Below are positions 63,440 to 64,000 of a stretch of DNA of 64,000 nucleotides, in pieces. The position numbers and the translations under genes were made by a program. The DNA lies in the NCBI GenBank assembly GCA_030159075.1, contig BROG01000439.1, positions 221,501 to 285,500 of the forward strand, written 5' to 3'. The notes under the pieces are model-generated. The model was not told where the DNA came from and did not search any database. It saw only the letters and a list, made by a program, of their open reading frames with translations. The DNA comes from Atrina japonica. Its lineage: Eukaryota; Mollusca; Bivalvia; Pterioida; Pinnidae. Numbering within the stretch: position 1 is the stretch's first letter; each line of letters opens with the position of its first letter.

Positions 63440-64000
63440 GTTTGATGTCATCACTTTTTAAATGCATTATCCCCTGAAGACACATTTGGACTGGTCTAAG
63501 TCATTGATTTAGAGAAGGGTCCATTGTTTTTCAGGGGTTGATGAGTTAATAGGAACTAGTTCTGAATTCTTTTTGAAGTTCAACTTAGATTCAAGTAGGA
63601 TTTTTCATCATTAATTGGGTCACTGTCAGATTTCGTTATAGATTATGGGGAGATGTGCATTCTGTGGAATTGGTATTTCTACAGGTAGCAAAGAGATCTT
63701 GACAATTAAACCATATGTATAATCTTGTTTGTGATGTTCTTATGTTGCTGGTACAGTGGAACCTATCTTGAAAGACCACATTAATAAAATTGCTAGGTTA
63801 AACAGTTCTTTCAATGTGTCCTCTTTTGAGAGACCACATTTGCATGGTTGGTGGGGCGGTCTTTCAAGACAGGTTCAACTATTCTCAATTAACTGTTTGT
63901 GCCCTTTGAATTTCTTGTGTATAAAATTAGCCTAATTCATTAGGTTTTTACTCAGTCACAATTTCTTTTCTTGTTTTCTACAAATATTTGTCATAACTGG
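63440..64000. other. Start of TRRAP intron 65, with two MITEs
   Basis: MITE family C copy at 63466-63548 (CCCCTGAAGACACATTTGGA to TTTCAGGGGTTGATGAGTTA) and a pogo-like MITE at 63752-63880 (TACAGTGGAACCTATCTTGA to TCTTTCAAGACAGGTTCAAC). No further exon is visible. Confidence 0.7.

Overview
The window is AT-rich, intron-rich animal nuclear DNA. I see no bacterial operons. It contains many short foldback elements, tRNA-derived SINEs, a decayed LINE, CTGT-rich simple repeats and minisatellites, which fits a lophotrochozoan such as a bivalve mollusc (inferred from repeat style; species not determined).

The only host gene I can support is TRRAP, on the + strand. TRRAP is the giant HEAT-repeat/FAT pseudokinase scaffold of the SAGA and NuA4/TIP60 histone acetyltransferase complexes. 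I traced 65 consecutive coding exons from the ATG at 12634 to 63439. All splice phases join, giving 8,286 nt and 2,762 codons without a stop. The protein is colinear with vertebrate TRRAP as I know it, from the N-terminus into the start of the FAT domain. The rest of FAT, the pseudokinase domain and FATC must lie past the right edge.

Layout: 1-12600 is intergenic or 5' flank, with a 34-bp array (1-473), a 30-bp array, several MITEs, a dead LINE (about 4330-6370), a 0.72-kb foldback (10248-10967) and a TIR-bounded element (about 11006-11822). 12634-63439 is TRRAP with introns full of repeats. 63440-64000 is the start of the next intron.

The most unusual feature is that several minisatellites inside TRRAP are built from its own exon edges, splice sites included. 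Ten 77-bp copies carry the exon 24 acceptor. Nine 111-bp copies carry the exon 34 donor, all in frame and open. About 22 68-bp copies carry the exon 54 donor. The exon 25 acceptor is also duplicated, and a decayed copy of half of exon 28 lies upstream of it. Other intronic arrays (21.9, 38.3, 58.0 and 17.0 kb) are made of units that look like donors or acceptors. For exons 24 and 54 only one copy keeps the TRRAP frame. For exon 34 every donor copy keeps the frame, so protein isoforms differing by multiples of 37 residues are possible in principle.
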